Of a DNA stretch of 64,000 bases, positions 19,258-32,413 are shown in pieces. Origin of the DNA: Novosphingobium sp. MW5 (GTDB lineage: Bacteria > Pseudomonadota > Alphaproteobacteria > Sphingomonadales > Sphingomonadaceae); assembly GCA_025938935.1 (NCBI GenBank), contig JAPCWB010000001.1:496001-560000 (forward strand), given 5' to 3'. The notes beneath the pieces are model-generated. The model worked only from the letters and a program-made list of their open reading frames with translations, was not told the origin of the DNA and searched no databases. Numbering within the stretch: the stretch's first letter is position 1; every line of letters begins with the position of its first letter. A program made the translations under genes and the position numbers.

Positions 19258-19434
19258 AGTTCACGCAGAGGTCGCAGAGGAACAAAAGAGACGCGGAGAT
19301 GCTGATCCGAGCCGCAAGCTCTTGAATCATGGCTACCTTGCGGAAAACAGAGTGGTAGGAAGGGGAGAGCGGCTTTGCCGCATGCGGAACGCCTCCGCGT
19401 CTCCACTTTCTTCTCAGCGCCCTCTGCGTGAACT
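19258..19434. repeat. Nested inverted repeat downstream of ribA (about 177 bp)
   Basis: The outer arms AGTTCACGCAGAGG (19258-19271) and CCTCTGCGTGAACT (19421-19434) are perfect 14-bp inverted copies. The inner arms GAGACGCGGAG (19288-19298) and CTCCGCGTCTC (19393-19403) are perfect 11-bp copies. The gap between ribA and the convergent beta-helix gene is filled by this element. It resembles the widespread CGCAGAGG-type intergenic palindromes. Confidence 0.6.
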
Positions 19435-19451
19435 CTTCTACCTGTCCGTGA

Positions 19452-20396
19452 CTACCGTCGCTCGAACGGCTTCAGATGCGCGCCTAGCGTATTGGCACCG
19501 ATCGCCAGGCGGTCGCCCGACCAGTCCGCCACCCAGACGGTATCGCGGTCCAGACCCGGCACCAGCCGCGCGTCGTTGCCCTCGATCCTGAGACCTGTGG
19601 AGGGGTTGGTCTTGCTCTCCGCACCGACGGCGATGAAGGCAGAGTAATTCTCCTTGTGCTGGCCCCGGACGAACCAGTTGCCGGCGATCTTCCCCGTCGC
19701 ACCGGCGGGCAGGTCGATCATGTAGTTCGTCCATTTGCCCTGCGAATCGTCGAAGCTGGAAGCCAGCACCGCCACCTTCGCCGCGCGGCTCTTTACGTAA
19801 TGCCCGCCGCGCCCGATCTCGAAGCGGCTGCGCGTGACGGTCAGCGCGCCGAAGCCGCCGACATAGATCGAGTGGGCACAGCCCGCGCTGAATTCGCAGG
19901 TACCAAGACGCGTGAAGGTGCTCTTGTCGACGGTCAGCGTCGAGTTTGGGTCATCGGCGGAAAGGATGCCCTGCTGGCTGTCGCGGAACCAGCTTTGCGA
20001 GACGGAGATCAGGCCTTTTTCAGCGCGAATGCCAGCGCCGTTGCCCGAACCGGACTTGATATTGGCAAAGACCAGGCCTTCAACGTGGGTCGTGCGCCCG
20101 CGCAGCACCAGCGCCGCCTTGTCCTCGCAAGCCTCGCCTTCGAGTACCGATTGCCCGGCAACGGCTGCGGCGAAGGTCACGTCGCCGGCCTCTTGAACGG
20201 CACAATCACGGAACCGGCCCGAGGCGATCTGGACGGTGCCGCGCCCATTGCCGATGGCATTCACGGCATCCTGCAGGCGGGCATAGCCTTTGCCCGTTTC
20301 GACCACCGTATAGGGCGCCCCGCTCTGGGCCCAGAGCGGGGTGATGGCGATTGCGGCCGTCATTCCGGCCAGTGCGGCAAGCTTGATCTTTCTCAT
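19452..20396 (-). CDS. Secreted right-handed beta-helix protein
   Basis: A 314-residue protein with a clear signal peptide (MRKIKLAALAGMTAAIAITPLWAQ). The body shows pectate-lyase-like beta-helix rungs: VQIASGRFRDCAV, LVLRGRTTHVEGLVFANIKS, ISVSQSWFRDSQQGIL, LTVDKSTFTRLG, LTVTRSRFEIGRGGHYVKS and LRIEGNDARLVPG. Asn/Ser-rich rung turns and hydrophobic ladder residues are obvious. No catalytic Asp/Arg pattern of a specific lyase could be assigned. It is probably a periplasmic or surface polysaccharide-binding or -degrading protein. Confidence 0.72.
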   Translation of the reverse strand: MRKIKLAALAGMTAAIAITPLWAQSGAPYTVVETGKGYARLQDAVNAIGNGRGTVQIASGRFRDCAVQEAGDVTFAAAVAGQSVLEGEACEDKAALVLRGRTTHVEGLVFANIKSGSGNGAGIRAEKGLISVSQSWFRDSQQGILSADDPNSTLTVDKSTFTRLGTCEFSAGCAHSIYVGGFGALTVTRSRFEIGRGGHYVKSRAAKVAVLASSFDDSQGKWTNYMIDLPAGATGKIAGNWFVRGQHKENYSAFIAVGAESKTNPSTGLRIEGNDARLVPGLDRDTVWVADWSGDRLAIGANTLGAHLKPFERR

Positions 20397-20454
20397 GCCG
20401 GAGCCATAGCCCCGGCGCCGTCAAGATCGGGTAAACGCGCGAACTGGCAGCCGG

Positions 20455-20733
20455 TCAACGCTTCCCGGTCAGGTCGATGACCTGGCTGCGCGCCAGCATC
20501 CAGCGGATCATGTTGAAGGCCCAGGCCAGCATCGCGGCGACATAGGACAAGACATATACCGCGGTAAGGGCCGGGCTTGATCGCAGGCTCATGACCCAGA
20601 TGAACAGGACAACGATCGGCACCAAGGCCGCCAGCCACAGTCCGAACTGCCGCCAGCCTTCGACATTGCGCGGCTTGATGTTCATCGACCAGCCGCGGCG
20701 GTAGCAGATGAACGGCTTGTCTTCATCACGCAT
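20455..20733 (-). CDS. Small two-helix membrane protein
   Basis: A 92-residue protein starting MRDEDKPFICYRRGWSMNIK, with two hydrophobic helices (about 30-50 and 57-80) and a basic tail (ARSQVIDLTGKR). It overlaps the Arc-like gene by one base (TGATG), so the two are translationally coupled and in one operon with the SPFH gene upstream. Family not recognised; it may be a partner of the SPFH protein in the membrane. Confidence 0.65.
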   Translation of the reverse strand: MRDEDKPFICYRRGWSMNIKPRNVEGWRQFGLWLAALVPIVVLFIWVMSLRSSPALTAVYVLSYVAAMLAWAFNMIRWMLARSQVIDLTGKR

Positions 20734-20936
20734 CAGGCGTCCTCCTTGGGCGGCCTTCCGCGGCGCGGTGGTTCGGCCGCGGCAACCTTGATCCCGCGCC
20801 TGCCCAGCGCCTCGCGCAGGAGCACTTCCACTTCGGCGTTCACCGACCGGAAATCGGCCGCTGCGGCCCGCTCCAGCGCCGCATAAAGCGCCGGGTCGAG
20901 CCGCAGGGGAAAGGATTTTCGCGGAGGGGAAGCCAT
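20733..20936 (-). CDS. Arc-like ribbon-helix-helix DNA-binding protein
   Basis: A 67-residue protein: KSFPLRLDPALYAALERAA is the antiparallel beta strand and first helix of an Arc/MetJ ribbon-helix-helix fold, and SVNAEVEVLLREALGRR is the second helix. The basic, Pro-rich tail PRRGRPPKEDA is AT-hook-like. It should bind DNA as a dimer of dimers. Placed between the SPFH gene and a small membrane gene, it could autoregulate the operon through the AT-rich dyads upstream of 21853. No toxin gene is adjacent. Confidence 0.8.
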   Translation of the reverse strand: MASPPRKSFPLRLDPALYAALERAAAADFRSVNAEVEVLLREALGRRGIKVAAAEPPRRGRPPKEDA

Positions 20937-20944
20937 CGGACTTA

Positions 20945-21853
20945 CTAGTAAAGCGAGCCCGCGTTGACCACCGGCTGGGTATCGCGCTCACCGCAGAGCA
21001 CGACCATCAGGTTGGAAACCATGGCCGCCTTGCGCTCGTCATCGAGGTGGACGACGTCCTTCTCGCTGAGCTGCTGCAAGGCCATCTCGACCATGGTCAC
21101 CGCACCCTCGACCAGCTTGGTACGCGCCGCGATCACGGCTTCGGCCTGCTGGCGGCGGAGCATGGCCCCGGCGATTTCCTGCGCATAGGCAAGGTGGGTG
21201 AAGCCGCATTCGTCGACCGTGATGCCGGCCATCGAAAGCCGCGCGATCAGTTCCTGGCGCAACTCGGCACCAACCTCGTCATGGTTGCCGCGCAGGGTAA
21301 TCTCGGCATGGGCGAAGTCGTCATAGGGATAACGTGAACCGATGGTGCGCACGGCCGCCTCGATCTGGACCATGACGAAGGCCTTGTAATCGTCTACGTC
21401 GTAAAGCGCCTGCGCCGTATCGACCACGCGCCAGACGACCTGGGCCGCCATCTCGATCGGGTTGCCGCGCAGGTCGTTGACCTTGATCTTGTCGGACACG
21501 AGGTTGTTGGCGCGGACCGAGATCTTGGTCTTGCCCATCCACGGCCAGACCCAGCGCAGGCCCGTGTTGCGGTCCGTCCCGCGGTAGGAACCGAACAGCG
21601 TGACAGCCACAGCCTGGTTGGGCTGGATCATGTAGAAACCGCTCGACAGGACGACCAGCGCAACTACGCTGAGCCCGCTGGACACGACAAAACCGAACAC
21701 CGCTTCTTCAGCCGGATCGCTGCCGGCGAAGGCGATGATGCGCCAGATCGTGAGCGTCAGCAGGGCAAGGAAGAGCACAAAGATGAGATAGCCGCTGGTG
21801 CTCCAGGCAGAGCGTTCACTGCTGGAATTCATGGCTGGATGGGACTGGGACAT
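20945..21853 (-). CDS. SPFH (stomatin/prohibitin-like) membrane protein
   Basis: A 302-residue protein with two N-terminal hydrophobic helices (about residues 18-42 and 50-75). An SPFH domain follows: [67 protein letters not shown] and the C-terminal coiled region [25 protein letters not shown]. It scaffolds membrane microdomains or regulates proteases. ATG 21853 is preferred over TTG 21871 because AAGGGGGT sits 10 bases ahead of it. First gene of a three-gene operon with the Arc-like and small membrane proteins. Confidence 0.88.
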   Translation of the reverse strand: MSQSHPAMNSSSERSAWSTSGYLIFVLFLALLTLTIWRIIAFAGSDPAEEAVFGFVVSSGLSVVALVVLSSGFYMIQPNQAVAVTLFGSYRGTDRNTGLRWVWPWMGKTKISVRANNLVSDKIKVNDLRGNPIEMAAQVVWRVVDTAQALYDVDDYKAFVMVQIEAAVRTIGSRYPYDDFAHAEITLRGNHDEVGAELRQELIARLSMAGITVDECGFTHLAYAQEIAGAMLRRQQAEAVIAARTKLVEGAVTMVEMALQQLSEKDVVHLDDERKAAMVSNLMVVLCGERDTQPVVNAGSLY

Positions 21854-21876
21854 GAAAGTAACCCCCTTCAAAAACT

Positions 21877-21896
21877 GATATCATATTAATATCGCG
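21877..21896. promoter_or_regulatory. AT-rich dyads upstream of the SPFH operon
   Basis: GATATC (21877-21882) is immediately followed by the perfect palindrome ATATTAATAT (21883-21892) and a CGCG step. This is an island of AT in a GC-rich region, 24-40 bases before the SPFH start codon, so it overlaps the likely promoter. The Arc-like protein of the same operon is a candidate ligand. Confidence 0.4.
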
Positions 21897-22128
21897 ATTC
21901 GCGGAACCGTCAAGACCTCTTGAAAGTGGAGCGAATCGGTCCTAAATAGGTCTCGCGGGACCGGGCCCCTCTGGCGCGGCACGCTGGCCAATTTGGCAGT
22001 GTGCTTCGTGATGTCGGACCGCATCGGATGTGCCGATGCTTGGGTCCGGGTCCTTCCCCCTATCCCTCCCCCTGGCCCAGGCTCGGCGCGTCCGATCGAA
22101 CTCAACTTCGTTCGATAGGGAGTACATC

Positions 22129-22305
22129 ATGTCCGATCGCGTTTTCCGCCTGATGGAACGCCACCAGAAGCTTGACGAGGCGCTGCGCCTTGCTCGGCTG
22201 CGCAGGTCCGCCGACCCGTTCGAGGTCGCGCGGCTCAAGAAGCTGAAGCTGGCCATCAAGGACCGCATCGCGGGCCTTCTGCGCCGCCGCAAGGTCTTCG
22301 GCTAG
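22129..22305 (+). CDS. YdcH family (DUF465) small protein
   Basis: A 58-residue, highly charged helical protein. RLMERHQKLDEALRLARLR and RLKKLKLAIKDRIAGLLRRR match the DUF465/YdcH pattern of two antiparallel helices. Function unknown; members are abundant small cytoplasmic proteins. GGGAG precedes the ATG. A strong hairpin follows the stop. Confidence 0.8.
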   Translation: MSDRVFRLMERHQKLDEALRLARLRRSADPFEVARLKKLKLAIKDRIAGLLRRRKVFG

Positions 22306-22322
22306 GCACCATCACCGAAACC

Positions 22323-22360
22323 GCGCCGGGACGGGCCATTCAGCCCCGTCCCGGCGCTTT
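22323..22360 (+). terminator. Stem-loop between ydcH-like gene and terC
   Basis: GCGCCGGGACGGG pairs with CCCGTCCCGGCGC (13 bp) and is followed by TTTGT. Likely an intrinsic terminator with a short U-tract. It lies only 40 bases before the terC start, so it could also act as a leader attenuator. Confidence 0.65.
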
Positions 22361-22400
22361 GTCTGTTCGGATGTGACCTCCGCAAAACAGGGACTGATTC

Positions 22401-23411
22401 ATGGAATTTCTTTTCGCCGACTGGCTCGGCACGCCGGTCTGGTTCTGGCTTTCCTTTGCCGGCATCGTGCTGGCCCTCACCGCCTTCGACCTTGGCATCC
22501 TCCACAAGGAGGACAAGGAAATGGGCATTGGCGAGAGCCTGAAGCTTACCGCCTTCTACATCACCATTGCCATGCTGTTTGGCGTCTGGGTCTGGATTGC
22601 CAAGGGCGCGGACCTGGGCATGAAATATTACACCGGCTTCTTCATCGAGAAGGCGCTGTCGATCGATAACGTCTTCGTGATCAGCCTGATCTTCACCTTC
22701 TTCGCCATCCCCGCCAAGTACCAGTACCGCGCCCTGCTGTGGGGCATTCTAGCGGTGATCGTGCTGCGCGGCGGAATGATCGCGGCGGGTGCGGCATTGG
22801 TCGAGCAGGCTTACTGGGTGCTCTATATCTTCGCCGCATTCCTGGTCTTCACCGGCATCAAGATGTTCTTCGCCGGGGACCATGAGCCCGACATCGCGAA
22901 GAACCCGGTTGTCCGCTGGATCAGCAGTCACATGCGCGTGACCAAGGAGCTGCACGACCAGCACTTCTTCGTGAAGGTGCCGGATGAGAAGACCGGCAAG
23001 CTGGTGCGCGCGGCGACGCCGCTATTCCTCGCGCTGGTGGTGATCAACCTGGCCGACCTGGTCTTTGCGGTCGATTCGGTGCCGGCGATCTTCGCGATCA
23101 CCACCGACACCTTCATCGTCTATACCAGCAACATCATGGCGATCCTGGGCCTGCGCGCGCTGTACTTCGCGCTCTCGGCCATGATCCACCGCTTCTACTA
23201 CCTGAAGTATGCGCTGGCCGCCGTGCTGGTGTTCATCGGCTCGAAGATCTTCGTCTCGGACTTCCTGCTGGGCGGCGACAAGTTCCCGCCGCTGGCAAGC
23301 CTGCTCGTCACCTTCGGCCTGATCGCCGCCGGTGTCGGCTACTCGCTGTGGAAGACCCGCCACGGCGAGGACGCCGCCCCGCAGCTGCCGCACGACGCCA
23401 TCCGTCCATAA
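22401..23411 (+). CDS. TerC/Alx family membrane protein
   Basis: A 336-residue protein with about nine helices. It contains LALTAFDLGILHKEDKEM, FFIEKALSIDNVFVISLIF and LADLVFAVDSVPAIFAITTDTFIVYTSNI, the paired acidic (DN, D-S-V-P) motifs of the TerC superfamily. Members export or handle Mn2+ (Alx) or take part in tellurite resistance and metalation of secreted enzymes. I looked for an Mn2+ riboswitch (yybP-ykoY) in the 95-base leader and did not see one; the leader is dominated by the terminator-like stem. Confidence 0.88.
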   Translation: MEFLFADWLGTPVWFWLSFAGIVLALTAFDLGILHKEDKEMGIGESLKLTAFYITIAMLFGVWVWIAKGADLGMKYYTGFFIEKALSIDNVFVISLIFTFFAIPAKYQYRALLWGILAVIVLRGGMIAAGAALVEQAYWVLYIFAAFLVFTGIKMFFAGDHEPDIAKNPVVRWISSHMRVTKELHDQHFFVKVPDEKTGKLVRAATPLFLALVVINLADLVFAVDSVPAIFAITTDTFIVYTSNIMAILGLRALYFALSAMIHRFYYLKYALAAVLVFIGSKIFVSDFLLGGDKFPPLASLLVTFGLIAAGVGYSLWKTRHGEDAAPQLPHDAIRP

Positions 23412-23440
23412 CCACCAAGCAAGAGAAGGGAGTACATGCC

Positions 23441-23923
23441 ATGAAATCAATGCTGATGATTGCCGCCGGTGCCACCGGGCTGATGGTAGCGGCTGCACCT
23501 GCCGAAGCGGCAGGGCGGGGCAAGGCTGTCTGTGCGAAAGCCACGCCAGCCGCGCTCGACGCGAAATTTGCCGAGTTCAACAATGCCTGGGCAACCAAGA
23601 GCCCAGACAAGGTAACAGCCCTGTTTGATGATGATGCGGTGCTGCTGGCCACAGTCGCAAATGTGCCGCGCACGGACCACGCGGGCATCCGCGACTATTT
23701 CGTCAAGTTCCTGAAAAACAGCCCGGTCGGCAAGATTGACAGCTCGACCATCAAGTCAGGGTGCAACTGGGCACTGCGCGCGGGAACCTGGACCGTGACG
23801 CTGACCAATCCGGACAGCGGTGTGAAGACCGACGTCAAGGCGCGATATTCGTTCCTTTACCAGTTCGAGGACGGACAGTGGCGGATTGAGCACCTCCACT
23901 CATCGGCCATGCCCGAAAAGTAA
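23441..23923 (+). CDS. Secreted NTF2-like protein (SgcJ/EcaC, DUF4440 type)
   Basis: A 160-residue protein with a signal peptide (MKSMLMIAAGATGLMVAAAPAEA). The mature part AALDAKFAEFNNAWATKSPDKVTALFDDDAVLLAT is the NTF2-like cone-fold start, and YSFLYQFEDGQWRIEHLHSSAMP the typical end. Family members bind small hydrophobic ligands or are of unknown function. GAGAAGGGAG precedes ATG 23441. It sits 29 bases after terC. Confidence 0.75.
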   Translation: MKSMLMIAAGATGLMVAAAPAEAAGRGKAVCAKATPAALDAKFAEFNNAWATKSPDKVTALFDDDAVLLATVANVPRTDHAGIRDYFVKFLKNSPVGKIDSSTIKSGCNWALRAGTWTVTLTNPDSGVKTDVKARYSFLYQFEDGQWRIEHLHSSAMPEK

Positions 23924-23969
23924 CTGCGCGTTCCCCGTGGTCTCCGGGGCGTGGTCCGCGGCGGGTGGT

Positions 23970-24281
23970 TCAGAACCGCTCGCCGCGGATTACTTCGACA
24001 TCATAGACGGTGATGACGAGGCCATAGCTTTCGATCTGAGGGGCCAGCCGTTCGAGCAGCGCCCCCACCTTCTCTTCATTCGACACGGCCACGAACATGC
24101 GCTTGGCCACGGAGCCGAAACCGTCGTCGTCTCGCCACGCGCCAGACCGTCCGACGCCCGAATGAACCGGCAGCAGGCTGTGGTGCGCGATGCCGGCATG
24201 CTCCGCCTGCTCTGCGAGCCAATCGCTGAGCGGGGCATCGACGAGGATGTCGATGCGCTTGCGGGTAAAGGTCTGGATCAT
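23970..24281 (-). CDS. SbtB-like PII-family regulator
   Basis: A 103-residue ferredoxin-like PII homologue (FTRKRIDILVDAPLSDWLAEQAEHAGI, then AKRMFVAVSNEEKVGALLERLAPQIESYGLVITVYDVEVIRG). It lies 12 bases downstream of the SbtA-like transporter, the arrangement of cyanobacterial sbtA-sbtB, so it is expected to bind the transporter and gate it according to adenylate nucleotides. It ends at GERF and lacks the C-terminal CGPxGC redox loop of cyanobacterial SbtB. The middle T-loop region (SGVGRSGAWRDDDGFG) is Gly/Asp-rich. Confidence 0.75.
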   Translation of the reverse strand: MIQTFTRKRIDILVDAPLSDWLAEQAEHAGIAHHSLLPVHSGVGRSGAWRDDDGFGSVAKRMFVAVSNEEKVGALLERLAPQIESYGLVITVYDVEVIRGERF

Positions 24282-24292
24282 GCGATTGGCTC

Positions 24293-25258
24293 CTAACCCA
24301 GCACGCCGGCGGCGAGCGCGGTGAACAGCGGGATGCCCGCGAGGATGTTGAACGGAAAGGTTACCGCCAGCGACATCGACAGGTAGATGCCCGGATCCGC
24401 ATCGGGCAGCGCAAGTCTGATTGCGGCGGGTACGGCGATATAGGATGCGCTCGCCGCGAGCAGGGCAAAGGCCGCGCCCGTACCGGGATCGAGGCCGAGG
24501 AGCGCCGCGAGGCCAAGTCCGATCATCCCGTTGACCAGAGGGAAGGCCAGGGCGATGGCGATCAGCCGCCATGTCAGGCGCCGGCTCTCGCGCAGACGGC
24601 GCATCGCGATCAGCCCCATGTCGAGCATGAACAGGCAAAGCAGGCCGGTGAACCCGGTGACGAAGACCGGCGAGATCGCGGCGAACTTCTCCTTGCCGAT
24701 GGCGAGGCCGATAAGGAAGGCGCCGAGCAGCAGTACCACCGAGCCGTTGAGCAGGACTTCGCGCCAAAGGTGACCGCCCGATGCCGTTGACGCCTTGCCC
24801 GGACCCTGAGCGGCGCGGGCGAGCAGCAAGCCGCTGATGATCGCCGGGGTTTCCATTAGCGCCATGACGGCGACGAGGTAGCCCGCGGGCGCCATACCAG
24901 TCCGGGTCAGGGCTTCGCTGGCCGTAACGAAGGTCACAAGGCTCACCGAGCCGTAATGCGCCGAGACCGCGGCGGCATTCAGCCGGTCAAGGGCGCCGAC
25001 CGTACGCAGCAGGGCAAAGGCCATCAAGGGGATGGCAAAGCTGAGCCCGATGCCCGCCAGTGACACCCAGGCCATGTCCTCGGAAAATCCGGATTGCGAG
25101 ACTTGCACACCGCCCTTCAGGCCGATCGAGGCCATCAGGTAGAGCGACAGGCTCTTGGCCAGGGGCTCCGGAATGGAAAGGTCGGATCGCGCGGCGGCAG
25201 CGAGTGCGCCGAGCAGGAAGAAAAGGACTACAGGCGAGAGCAGCGTTTCGTAGGCCAA
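24293..25258 (-). CDS. SbtA-like sodium-dependent bicarbonate transporter
   Basis: A 321-residue protein of the SbtA (DUF897) family with ten helices in two inverted five-helix halves. KSLSLYLMASIGLKGGVQVSQSG and NAAAVSAHYGSVSLVTFVTA in the first half and LDPGTGAAFALLAASASYIAVPAAIR in the second match the binding-site repeats of SbtA. It should take up bicarbonate with sodium. The reading frame opens with TTG at 25258; no better start with a Shine-Dalgarno is evident. A 24-bp palindrome lies 70 bases upstream. Forms a pair with the PII-like gene. Confidence 0.82.
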   Translation of the reverse strand: MAYETLLSPVVLFFLLGALAAAARSDLSIPEPLAKSLSLYLMASIGLKGGVQVSQSGFSEDMAWVSLAGIGLSFAIPLMAFALLRTVGALDRLNAAAVSAHYGSVSLVTFVTASEALTRTGMAPAGYLVAVMALMETPAIISGLLLARAAQGPGKASTASGGHLWREVLLNGSVVLLLGAFLIGLAIGKEKFAAISPVFVTGFTGLLCLFMLDMGLIAMRRLRESRRLTWRLIAIALAFPLVNGMIGLGLAALLGLDPGTGAAFALLAASASYIAVPAAIRLALPDADPGIYLSMSLAVTFPFNILAGIPLFTALAAGVLG

Positions 25259-25327
25259 GGGTTTCGTCCGTGTCGTTGATACGGTCGAAGAGGCGCTCTT
25301 ACTGCGAACCGTTCGCAGGTCAACAGA

Positions 25328-25351
25328 AAATTTAATCGATCAATTAAATTT
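25328..25351. promoter_or_regulatory. 24-bp palindromic operator upstream of sbtA
   Basis: AT-rich palindrome with arms AAATTTAATCGA and TCAATTAAATTT (11 of 12 symmetric). It lies just beyond the recQ stop and about 70 bases before sbtA. A near copy, perfectly symmetric, lies upstream of the TonB receptor at 61376-61399; the shared core is TTTAATCGAT. The size and symmetry fit a TetR-type operator. The regulator gene is not in the window. Confidence 0.65.
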
Positions 25352-25353
25352 GT

Positions 25354-27141
<1,788 letters not shown>

Positions 27142-27225
27142 GAGCGTGGCTATGGCAGATCGAAGCCTCGCTGGGGAGGCGGCGCGGGGCGAGTTGTCAC
27201 CGGAATCGCGACGATTCCCTGCGGC

Positions 27226-28394
27226 TCAGCGAGGCAACCTGTCCACCAGCGCTTCCTCACGGGCTGTGAAGGCGCTACGCCGCCCTTTGTCATCCGGCGG
27301 GACAGCAGTGGTGAAATAGGCGACGCCCTTGCCATTCGAAGGGTTCCACCAGAGGCCGGCCTTCAGGCCATAGGCATCGCCCGAATGGCCGATGCGCGCT
27401 TTGCCGTCATTGAACAGGGTGTCGCGGCAATGCTCGCCTCCCGTATCGATGCGGTGAACAGCGAGGCCATAAGCGCAGAAAAAACCGCCCTCGCCATCTT
27501 CGCCCAGTCCGTTCGCGCCGTCATACCGCCAGCGGGCGTGAGTCATCTCCGCATAGGCGCGTATAGACAGGAAGCCGCGCCCTTCGAGCGCCATGGCCTG
27601 ACCCAGCCGCGCGAGGCCTTTCATCGAAATGCGCAGGCCGCCCTGGGGCGAGAACAGCGAGCCGTTGTCGCCCGGCGTGTAGGCAGTCATGTCGCAAGAG
27701 CCATCTGCTGCCGCGACGACAAGGCAATCGGGCAGTTTGCCCTTCAGATCGTCCTTCGCCACCTCACCGGTCGCCCGGTAAAGCACGACCGCGCGCTTCA
27801 TCAGGGCGGGGAGCACCCGGAGCCCCAGTTGAAGCAGGCGTCGACCTTCAGCGGTTTCAGCACCAGCCGGGCCATCAGCTTGTCAAATCGTTCGCCGGTC
27901 GCCTTCTCCATCACGCTGGCGACGACGGGGAAGTTGAGGTTGGTGTAGTGGAACCACCCCGATCCCGGCTCATGTTCCTTGTCCCACACCCGCGGATCGG
28001 ACAGCCGCTCGCGCAGGGTCATGCCCAGCGGGATGATGTAGAGGTCTGGTCCATCGAGCAGCCCGGACTGGTGCGACAGCAGCAGGCGCAGGGTGATGGT
28101 CTTGTCCGGGAAATTCGGATGGCGCAGTTTCCAGCCGAGGTAGTCGGACACGTCGCGGTCAAGGTCGAGCGTGCCCTGATCGACCAGTCGCATCACGCCC
28201 ATGGCCGTGACCAACTTGGAAATGCTGGCAATACGCACCGGATCATCGGCAGTGACCTTGCGGCCGGTGGTGCGGTCGGCCAGTCCTTCCGCAACGGCGA
28301 CCTTCATCGTCTTGCGGTCAAAGGTGACGGCAACACTCGCCGGAGGCGGCACAGGCTGGGCGGCGGCGAGCGCCATGGCGGCGGTAAGCAACAT
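27226..28394 (-). CDS. Serine hydrolase of the class C beta-lactamase family, frameshifted
   Basis: About 389 residues once one base is restored. A signal-like N-terminus ([16 protein letters not shown]) precedes the catalytic SISK tetrad (S57-x-x-K60), the YTN motif (Tyr150) and the late HSGD motif that replaces K-T-G in many esterase-like members. The frame is lost in FNWGSGCSP near 27806 and resumes at [16 protein letters not shown]; adding one base to a C/G run rejoins them. It is probably a periplasmic peptidase or esterase rather than a true beta-lactamase. Likely a sequencing error, not a pseudogene. Confidence 0.75.
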
Positions 28395-28481
28395 CGGCGC
28401 GATGATAATGCACCCGCGCGTCAGGTCGAGCCTGTTTGCGCGGAACCCGCTGTGGCATCAGTGCATTCAAAGGAAATGCCG

Positions 28482-28747
28482 ATGAACGAAGACGACAAGT
28501 TGGGTGCCGCGATCGAGCGGGTGCAGGAACTGGGCGCCGAGGTTGAAAGCTCGGCCGAGGCGAGCACTGGCGGCGACGCGCTCGCCCATATCCGCGCCGA
28601 ACTGCACAAATGGGTCGACACCGTTGCCGGCGCTGTCGTCAACGCCGGGCTTGGCCGCGTGACCCTGCTCCACCACAACGGCAAGGAAACCAGCATCGCG
28701 TCGAGCGAGCTGCCCTACCTGCTGTCACGCCCGGCGAAGTTCGACAA

Positions 28748-28751
<4 letters not shown>
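28482..28751 (+). CDS. Small hypothetical protein
   Basis: An 89-residue acidic protein (MNEDDKLGAAIERVQELGAE) with one amphipathic helix, ALAHIRAELHKWVDTVAGAVV, and a C-terminal LLHHNGKETSIASSELPYLLSRP segment. AAAGGA lies 8 bases before ATG 28482; ATG 28476 is also in frame. No family recognised. It overlaps the convergent metH stop by 4 bases. Confidence 0.6.
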
Positions 28752-31361
<2,610 letters not shown>

Positions 31362-31366
31362 GAGTT

Positions 31367-32413
31367 TCAGGCCGCCATGATGAAAGGTTCGAGGCCCGCG
31401 AGGCGGGTAACAGGCTCAAGCACCGGCAGCGCGCGCGGCGGGAGGCCCTTGGCCGCCTCGACAATCGCAGCAATGTGCTCGGGCGTGGAGCCACAGCAGC
31501 CGCCAAGCACGTTGACCTGCCCTGCACGTGCCCATTCGCCGACAAGCCCGGCCGTGGTCTCCGGCGCCTCGTCATAAGCGCCGAGTTCGTTGGGCAGGCC
31601 GGCGTTGGGATAGACCATGATCAGCGTGTCGGCGATTTCCGACAGCGCCTTCACGTGCGGGCGAAGCTGGCTCGCCCCGAAAGAGCAGTTTAGCCCAATC
31701 GTCACGGGCTTGGCATGGCGCACCGCGTGCCAGAACGCCTCGACCGTGTGGCCTGAAAGATTGCGGCCCGACAGGTCGGTGAGCGTCATCGAGAGCATGA
31801 TCGGCACTTCACGGCCAAGCTCTGCCTCAAGCTGCTTCACCGCCATGATCGCAGCTTTGGCATTGAGCGTGTCAAACACGGTCTCAACCAGGATGAAATC
31901 CGCACCGCCCTCGACCAGCGCGCGCGCCTGTTCGAGATAGACGTCGACCAGCGTGTCCCAGTCGATCTCGCGGAAGCCGGGATCGTTGACGTCGGGCGAA
32001 AGCGACAGGGTCTTGTTGGTCGGCCCGATTGCGCCCGCAACAAAACGCGGGCGGCCATCTTTCGCCTCGAATTCGTCGGCCACCTTGCGGGCGAGCTTGG
32101 CGCTCTCGACGTTGATCTCGCGCACCAGGTGTTCGGCGGCATAGTCGGCCTGGCTGATGCGGTTGGCGGAGAAGGTGTTGGTCTCCGCAATGTCCGCCCC
32201 GGCGGCGAAATAGGCGCGGTGGATCGCCTCGGGCACTTCGGGCTTGGTCAGCGCGAGGATGTCATTGTTGCCCTTCTGGTCCTTGGCGAGGCCGAGCGAA
32301 CCGGCATAGTCGGCTTCGGTCAGCTTGCAGTTCTGGATTTCGGTCCCGAAGGCGCCATCGGTGATGAGGATGCGCTTGGCGGCCTCTGCCAGCAGTTTCT
32401 CACAGGCGGTCAT
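31367..32413 (-). CDS. Homocysteine S-methyltransferase domain protein (MetH part 1)
   Basis: A 348-residue TIM barrel equal to the N-terminal domain of Met[15 protein letters not shown] at the start, ANRISQADY, the zinc ligands in [10 protein letters not shown] and [12 protein letters not shown]. In Escherichia coli this is fused to the rest of MetH; here it is a free-standing gene, a split typical of several alphaproteobacteria. ATG 32413 overlaps the metF stop by four bases (ATGA), and its stop is 5 bases before the metH start, so the three enzymes are coupled. Confidence 0.9.
   Translation of the reverse strand: MTACEKLLAEAAKRILITDGAFGTEIQNCKLTEADYAGSLGLAKDQKGNNDILALTKPEVPEAIHRAYFAAGADIAETNTFSANRISQADYAAEHLVREINVESAKLARKVADEFEAKDGRPRFVAGAIGPTNKTLSLSPDVNDPGFREIDWDTLVDVYLEQARALVEGGADFILVETVFDTLNAKAAIMAVKQLEAELGREVPIMLSMTLTDLSGRNLSGHTVEAFWHAVRHAKPVTIGLNCSFGASQLRPHVKALSEIADTLIMVYPNAGLPNELGAYDEAPETTAGLVGEWARAGQVNVLGGCCGSTPEHIAAIVEAAKGLPPRALPVLEPVTRLAGLEPFIMAA

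Noticed and set aside
20733..20936. Antitoxin of a toxin-antitoxin pair
   Set aside because: The Arc-like protein is followed by a two-helix membrane protein and preceded by SPFH; no toxin family is recognisable next to it.
22306..22400. yybP-ykoY manganese riboswitch before terC
   Set aside because: The 95-base leader holds only a simple GC-rich terminator-like hairpin; no multi-loop layout of the riboswitch is visible.
27226..28394. True beta-lactamase resistance gene
   Set aside because: SxxK and YxN are present but the third motif is HSGD instead of KTG and the overall sequence resembles periplasmic serine hydrolases.
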